Source: Fibrobacter sp. UBA7003
GTDB lineage: Bacteria > Fibrobacterota > Fibrobacteria > Fibrobacterales > Fibrobacteraceae
DNA: 64,000 nucleotides
Direction of reading: 5' to 3'
Assembly: GCA_002449765.1 (NCBI GenBank)
Contig: DJXN01000002.1
Location: forward strand, 349,314-413,313
The notes beneath the pieces were generated by a model that was given only the letters and a program-made list of their open reading frames with translations, did no database searches and was not told the DNA's origin. Shown piece after piece: positions 60,109 to 64,000 of the stretch (position 1 is the stretch's first letter; each line of letters begins with the position of its first letter). The translations under genes and the position numbers were made by a program.

Positions 60109-60912
60109 CTACGCCAGCGTCACTTTGAAAAATTCCACGTTCATTTCGCGGTCGGCGAGCGGCACAATCTTGCGGCTCTTGGGAATGTCGTAATCGAACT
60201 TCTGGTCCGAAACGAACGTCAACAGCGAAGACTGTTCGATGAGCTTTGAAATGCCCTTTGTGCTGTCGTGCTTGATGAAGGTGGCGTCGGGAATCTTCTT
60301 GCGCTTGACCTGCTCCCAGAACCCTACGTTGCTGCGCTGGATGATGGTTTCGCCCTTGAGTTCCCGGAGCCGGATGGACTTGCGCTTGGCAAGCGGGTGC
60401 TTTTTCGGGAGCGCAATCGAGAGCCGCTCCTGCATATATTTTTCGGCACGGTACTTCTTTGCACGGGGGGCCTTAAGCGTGATGCCGATATCCGCCGTGC
60501 CTTCGTTCAGCGCCTTCAGCACGCCCGCCTCATTGTCGATAATCTCGTAGGTGACCTGCGCGCCGGGGTATTTCTCCTGCAGTTCCTGCACCATCCGCAT
60601 GGCGGGGAGGATGGCCACCGACGCGATGGAGAACGTGCGCGTGCCCGCTCCCTGCGGGCTCACCTTTTCCATCATCTCGCCTTGCAAATCCATGATGCGC
60701 TTCGCATATTCGGCGACCGTGCGTCCCTTCTCGTTCAGCTCGATGCGGTTCTTTTTGCGCTCAAAGAGCGGAGCACCGATTTCGTCTTCCAACTTCTTGA
60801 ACGCGCGGCTCACCGCCGGCTGCGAAGTGTAGAGTTTGTCCGCAACGGCCGAAAGCGTCCCGTATTCCAGGAACCCGGCCAGCAATCGCAAAATGTAGGT
60901 CTCGACAAACAT
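60109..60912 (-). CDS. LysR-family transcriptional regulator
   Basis: The 267-residue protein has an N-terminal winged helix (YILRLLAGFLEYGTLSAVAD, then YTSQPAVSRAFKKLEDEIGA) with the classic LysR sequence, and a C-terminal ligand-binding domain (about 90-267). It is a little short for the family. The start at 60912 is set by AAGGGGC upstream. It sits beside the exported redox genes and is the obvious candidate to control them, as LysR proteins often regulate neighbours. The effector is unknown. Confidence 0.92.
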   Translation of the reverse strand: MFVETYILRLLAGFLEYGTLSAVADKLYTSQPAVSRAFKKLEDEIGAPLFERKKNRIELNEKGRTVAEYAKRIMDLQGEMMEKVSPQGAGTRTFSIASVAILPAMRMVQELQEKYPGAQVTYEIIDNEAGVLKALNEGTADIGITLKAPRAKKYRAEKYMQERLSIALPKKHPLAKRKSIRLRELKGETIIQRSNVGFWEQVKRKKIPDATFIKHDSTKGISKLIEQSSLLTFVSDQKFDYDIPKSRKIVPLADREMNVEFFKVTLA

Positions 60913-60973
60913 AAAAAGCCCCTTTTGGGGAGAATATAATAAATCCGCTATGCGCCAAGTGAATAGTGGACGT

Positions 60974-62191
60974 TTAAAACTTACCCACAGGCACAACTTT
61001 GATGGTGTAGCCTTTTTTTTCGATAGTCCTTTCCTCGTTCCATGTCACAATAGTCAGGTTGTCGCAGCCTAGTTCTCCCGCACATTCGACGATGCTGTCT
61101 ACTTCCCGCTTTATAGTCTTTTCTTTGGACATGTCGTAGCAAACCTGGATAAGTTCCTTGACCTTGTTGCCTTCACGAAGTACAAAGTCGGTTTCCTTGT
61201 CGTTTCGGGAATGGTAATAGAACAAAGTCTTTTCGGTGTCATACCCGCGATGGAGCAACTCCACAAAGACCTGGTTTTCCAGCAGTTTTCCGAGATTATC
61301 GCTCAAATTAAAAGCCTTCGACGCAACAAAACCATTGTCAACCACATACACCTTGCGAGGCGCTTTTTTCATCAACTTTAGTTTGTTGTTATACCTGTCC
61401 AGATAATAAAACAGAAACGGCTCGTGCAAATAATCCATGAACTTTTTTGTTGTGCTGACGCTAGAGAGCCCAAGGTCATCTGCCACGTCATTGTAGCTAA
61501 ATGTTCCCGTGAAATTGGACAAAAGAAACATGGCTACATTGTTCAAGTCAGTTGCGTTTCTGATCTTATGTCTTCTGACAATATCCTTGTACAGAATGGA
61601 ATCGAAAAGGATCTGTAAATAACTTTGGGTAATAGACCTTTGAGTAAAAGTCTCTGGATAACCGCCGTTTTTCAAGAAGTCGTCTTGTATTTTTTCTGCA
61701 TTACCCAAGCGGTCTGCAAACTGCGATGCTTCGGCAAGGCTAAATGGCAGCATGTTGATTTCAAGGTAGCGGCCAGTTAGTACGGTTGCCATTTCTCCAG
61801 AAAGCATTTTGGCGTTACTGCCGGTTATGACCAAATTTACACCACGTCGATAAAGTTTATTAACCCAGACGTCCCAACCGTCAATGTTCTGCACTTCGTC
61901 CAGCAGCAGGTACTCGTAATTCGGATAAATTTCGCCAAGCAACATCTCGGCCTGCTGTTCGTCCCACTTGTTCAATAGTTCGTTGTCGTCAAAATTCAGG
62001 TAGGCGAAGTTTTTGCCCCGCAACATCAAAAGGGCCTGGGTGGATTTTCCGACACGCCTCGGCCCCGTCAAAAGCTTGATGTTCGGACTTTTCAGCAATT
62101 CGTCAAAGTTGTATATGGTTTGACGGGGGATATACGGCAGACCGAGAAGTCTGTCCCGCTCCTTGCGCTGGTTTTGTATGGCTATCTTCAT
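60974..62191 (-). CDS. AAA ATPase of the DUF4143 family
   Basis: The 405-residue protein has Walker A GPRRVGKST (43-51), Walker B YLLLDEVQN and sensor-type VITGSNAKMLSGEMA. The C-terminal DUF4143 part has the winged helix (NDVADDLGLSSVSTTKKFMD, DYLHEPFLFYYLDRYNNK) and a nuclease-like fold with FYYHSRNDKETDFVLREG. These ATPases are frequent in gut bacteria and poorly understood; some look defence- or mobile-element-related. It lies 62 nt upstream of the LysR start, same strand. TATATGG-rich leader; no certain promoter. Confidence 0.9.
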   Translation of the reverse strand: MKIAIQNQRKERDRLLGLPYIPRQTIYNFDELLKSPNIKLLTGPRRVGKSTQALLMLRGKNFAYLNFDDNELLNKWDEQQAEMLLGEIYPNYEYLLLDEVQNIDGWDVWVNKLYRRGVNLVITGSNAKMLSGEMATVLTGRYLEINMLPFSLAEASQFADRLGNAEKIQDDFLKNGGYPETFTQRSITQSYLQILFDSILYKDIVRRHKIRNATDLNNVAMFLLSNFTGTFSYNDVADDLGLSSVSTTKKFMDYLHEPFLFYYLDRYNNKLKLMKKAPRKVYVVDNGFVASKAFNLSDNLGKLLENQVFVELLHRGYDTEKTLFYYHSRNDKETDFVLREGNKVKELIQVCYDMSKEKTIKREVDSIVECAGELGCDNLTIVTWNEERTIEKKGYTIKVVPVGKF

Positions 62192-62301
62192 AGGATGAAC
62201 CGTCCTTTACCCATAAAAATAGCTTTTTTTATTCAATAAATGCACTGTATTGGATAAAAAATGTACTTTTTTATCCAGTTTGACTAAAATTTTGGCAATT
62301 T

Positions 62302-63240
62302 TCACCAGTTCTCGTAGCGGTGGCCCGTATCGAGGGCGGCGATTTGCTTCATTTCGTCGTCTGTCAACTCGAAGTCGAAAATCGAGATGTTTTCTGCGAT
62401 GTGGTCAGGGTTCTTGGAACCCGGAATGGCAATGTAACCCGATTGCACGTGCCAGCGCAACACCACCTGTGCGGCAGATTTCCCGTGAGCCTTCGCTATC
62501 TTTGCGACAACCTTGTTCCCCAAAACATCTTCGGTGTGGCCGCGCCCGCCCAGCGGGTAATAAGATTCCACCACGGCGCCGTATCGCTTTGCGTATTCCT
62601 TGAATTCCGTGTTCTGGTAAAACACATGGCTCTCGTTTTGCACCACGGCAGGCTTGATTTCGAAATCGGCAAAAAAGCGCTTCGCCGTCTTTTCGGTGTA
62701 GTAATTCGATATGCCGATGGAACGGATCTTCTTCGCCTTCACAGCACGTTCCATAGCCCTGTAAACCGCCTTGTCTTCGGCGTCGCTCCCGTGCTGGTGC
62801 AACAGCATCAAATCAATATATTCGAGCCCCAGCTTTTCGAGTGAGTCGTCGATGTCTTCGTCCAGGGAACTGCTCCACGGCACCAGTTTCGATGTCACGA
62901 ACAAATCTCCGCGCTTCACGAGCCCATCGTCAATTGCCCGACGAATACCCCTACCCACGGCTTCTTCGTTGTCGTAATATTTTGCCGTATCAATCAATCG
63001 ATACCCGTTCTTGATGGCGACATAGACTGCGTCTTCAGCCACCTTGCCGCGCAAAGTCCAAGTGCCAAGCCCGAGAACCGGCATATCGAAACCCGAATTC
63101 AACTTGACCGTTGGGGCCGCCCCTTTGCTACTCTGCACGCTTGAACCTCCTTTGTCCGAAACCTTCGGCACCGCCTGCGACGCCGCATCGCTCGAACACG
63201 CCATGAACAGGAAAACGAACAAGAAACAGAACCACCTCAT
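62302..63240 (-). CDS. Aldo/keto reductase with lipoprotein signal
   Basis: The 312-residue protein has a lipobox (LFMACSS, Cys about residue 15) and a Ser/Lys-rich linker, then a complete AKR TIM barrel. The tetrad is visible as the Asp in RLIDTAKYYDNE, the following Tyr, the Lys in TSKLVP and the His in LLHQHG. The cofactor segment IPGSKNPDHIAEN is present. AKRs use NADPH and are normally cytosolic, so the export signal is odd. It is 110 nt from the DUF4143 ATPase, same strand. Confidence 0.9.
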   Translation of the reverse strand: MRWFCFLFVFLFMACSSDAASQAVPKVSDKGGSSVQSSKGAAPTVKLNSGFDMPVLGLGTWTLRGKVAEDAVYVAIKNGYRLIDTAKYYDNEEAVGRGIRRAIDDGLVKRGDLFVTSKLVPWSSSLDEDIDDSLEKLGLEYIDLMLLHQHGSDAEDKAVYRAMERAVKAKKIRSIGISNYYTEKTAKRFFADFEIKPAVVQNESHVFYQNTEFKEYAKRYGAVVESYYPLGGRGHTEDVLGNKVVAKIAKAHGKSAAQVVLRWHVQSGYIAIPGSKNPDHIAENISIFDFELTDDEMKQIAALDTGHRYENW

Positions 63241-63371
63241 GCCCTAAAAATAACCAAATCCCGCAACAAACCCAAATACTTATTTCGCATAAAAGATATG
63301 CTTTGAAGGCATAGGCGGGGGAGGCTCCGCCCCTTAAAAACCCCGCAACCCTTCTCGTCATCCTCGCGAAA

Positions 63372-63755
63372 CGGGCGAAGGGTCGCCGCAACCAATGGCT
63401 GCAAATCCAGGGTAAGCCTGAATACAACAGTTGGTGCGGCTACGCATTCGAAATGCTGTGCCTTCAGCATTATCCGCAAATCCTGAACGCACTCGGAATC
63501 TCTGGAATAGAAAGTGCCCCTTGTAGCTGGATATATACAGGGAAAGACGGCGCACAATTCGACCTTCTAATCGACCGCATCGACAACGTCATCAACATCT
63601 GTGAAATGAAGTTTTCGACCAGCCCCTACGAAGTCACGCAGCATTACTTGACGGAACTCCTTGAAAAAGTCAAGCTGTTCAAGGAATCCTCTAAGACCCG
63701 CAAGTGTATAATTCGCCAAATCTACCATAAAATGCCTACATTTGGCAAGTTATGA
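63372..63755 (+). pseudogene. Decayed C-terminal fragment of an AAA ATPase (DUF234-type)
   Basis: Translation in one frame gives PEYNSWCGYAFEMLCLQHYP, then DGAQFDLLIDRIDNVINICE followed by MKFS. This is the conserved C-terminal nuclease-like part of DUF234/ATP-binding proteins common in gut bacteria. There is no Walker A/B region and no start codon for it; the frame upstream reaches low-complexity sequence. The end (SSKTRKCIIRQIYHKM) departs from the family. A truncated relic. Confidence 0.7.
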
Positions 63756-63938
63756 CTCCTATATGTCCTAAGTTGAGTCATATAGGAAATTTTTGACGGA
63801 AAACCTTGAAAAAAGTTGTTTTTCTGCGTTATTCTGGACTTTTGTCTTGTTTCCTAAATTTTACAATGGGGGGGGTATGGACTTTGGCAGGGGCATTACC
63901 TATATTTAACAAGATAAACTATAGACGGGGATGTTTTT

Positions 63939-64000
63939 ATGAAAAATTTCATTGCTCCAAGGTCCCTGAGCTTGCCGAAGGGCCGGCTCATAACCATCTT
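63939..64000 (+). CDS. Start of a further gene, cut by the window end
   Basis: An ATG at 63939 opens a frame reading MKNFIAPRSLSLPKGRLITI up to the last base. GGGG lies 8-11 nt before it, a possible weak Shine-Dalgarno, and TATATT (63900-63905) is upstream. The sequence is too short to assign. The interval 63756-63938 has no ORF of note. Confidence 0.45.
   Translation, partial: MKNFIAPRSLSLPKGRLITI

Noticed and set aside
63311..63335. GC-rich GGCGGGGGAGGCTCCGCCCC sequence as a terminator
   Set aside because: Pairing is possible but the loop is constrained and only a short A-run follows; no gene ends here on the plus strand.

Overview
The window is a stretch of bacterial chromosome, most likely from a Fibrobacter species (phylum Fibrobacterota; rumen or gut fibre degraders). 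The lineage call rests on family-specific markers: a fibro-slime domain protein (43036-46641), a C-terminal 'Fibrobacter succinogenes major paralogous' (FISUMP) domain in the lipoprotein at 47116-49287 and in a nearby remnant, Ser-rich linkers in a secreted protein (26614-27864), and a Gram-negative envelope gene set (bamA, skp-like, kdsB, RND pump). Most genes are GC-rich at third positions; the first 3.1 kb is clearly more AT-rich. No tRNA, rRNA, CRISPR array or intact transposase was seen.

Layout. 1-3.2 kb: a structured RNA candidate with its own terminator, then a lipoprotein, a single-span membrane protein and a NavAb-like voltage-gated sodium channel. 3.2-5.2 kb: a small beta-barrel candidate, a secreted protein and a small acidic protein. 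5.2-7.4 kb: dnaX and a YbaB/EbfC protein. 7.5-13.2 kb: a tripartite RND efflux operon (TolC-like, adaptor, inner-membrane pump). 13.3-19 kb: a short PilB/GspE-like ATPase, a monofunctional transglycosylase, a short primase-like protein, murB, a VanZ-like protein and an RlmI-like methyltransferase. 19-22.4 kb: skp-like and bamA on the minus strand. 22.6-24.4 kb: phenylacetate-CoA ligase family enzyme plus a double-ACT protein. 24.4-34.3 kb (minus strand): a beta-propeller protein, a Ser-rich secreted protein, a PfkB kinase, rhomboid protease, coaD, rsmD, pilN/O-like and pilM-like genes, a ComEA-like protein, kdsB and gatC. 34.4-37.6 kb: PcrA/UvrD helicase and an alpha/beta-hydrolase-like protein lacking its nucleophile. 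37.8-50.3 kb: an envelope/surface region with lipoproteins, a TPM-domain protein, a DUF3300 protein, a CotH-kinase protein, the fibro-slime protein, a FISUMP lipoprotein and a TPR protein. 50.4-57.9 kb: a 106-bp palindromic element touching the glnS stop codon, glnS, a beta-helix protein, a lipoprotein with two FKBP_N-like repeats, aroE, an aroK-aroB fusion and a sugar-nucleotide epimerase/dehydratase. 58-63.2 kb: predicted exported redox-type enzymes with a LysR regulator and a DUF4143 ATPase. The last 0.7 kb holds a decayed ATPase fragment and the start of one more gene.

Recurring regulatory theme. Many genes carry a TATATT/TACATT hexamer. In a subset (dnaX, the pilB-like gene, murB, the rlmI-like gene, bamA, coaD, the TPR gene) it lies only 5-7 nt before the ATG, with no Shine-Dalgarno between. 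If the hexamer is the -10 box these mRNAs would be leaderless or almost so. Other genes combine the same hexamer with a longer leader and a clear AGGAG-type site.

The most rewarding places for a second look are the RNA at 39-190, the palindromic element at 50370-50475, the putative leaderless promoters (including a perfect 13-bp inverted repeat shared by two divergent genes at 17777-17811), the RND pump without the classic proton-relay residues, the sodium channel operon, and the exported redox cluster. All assignments come from reading the sequence and translations; no database search was run.
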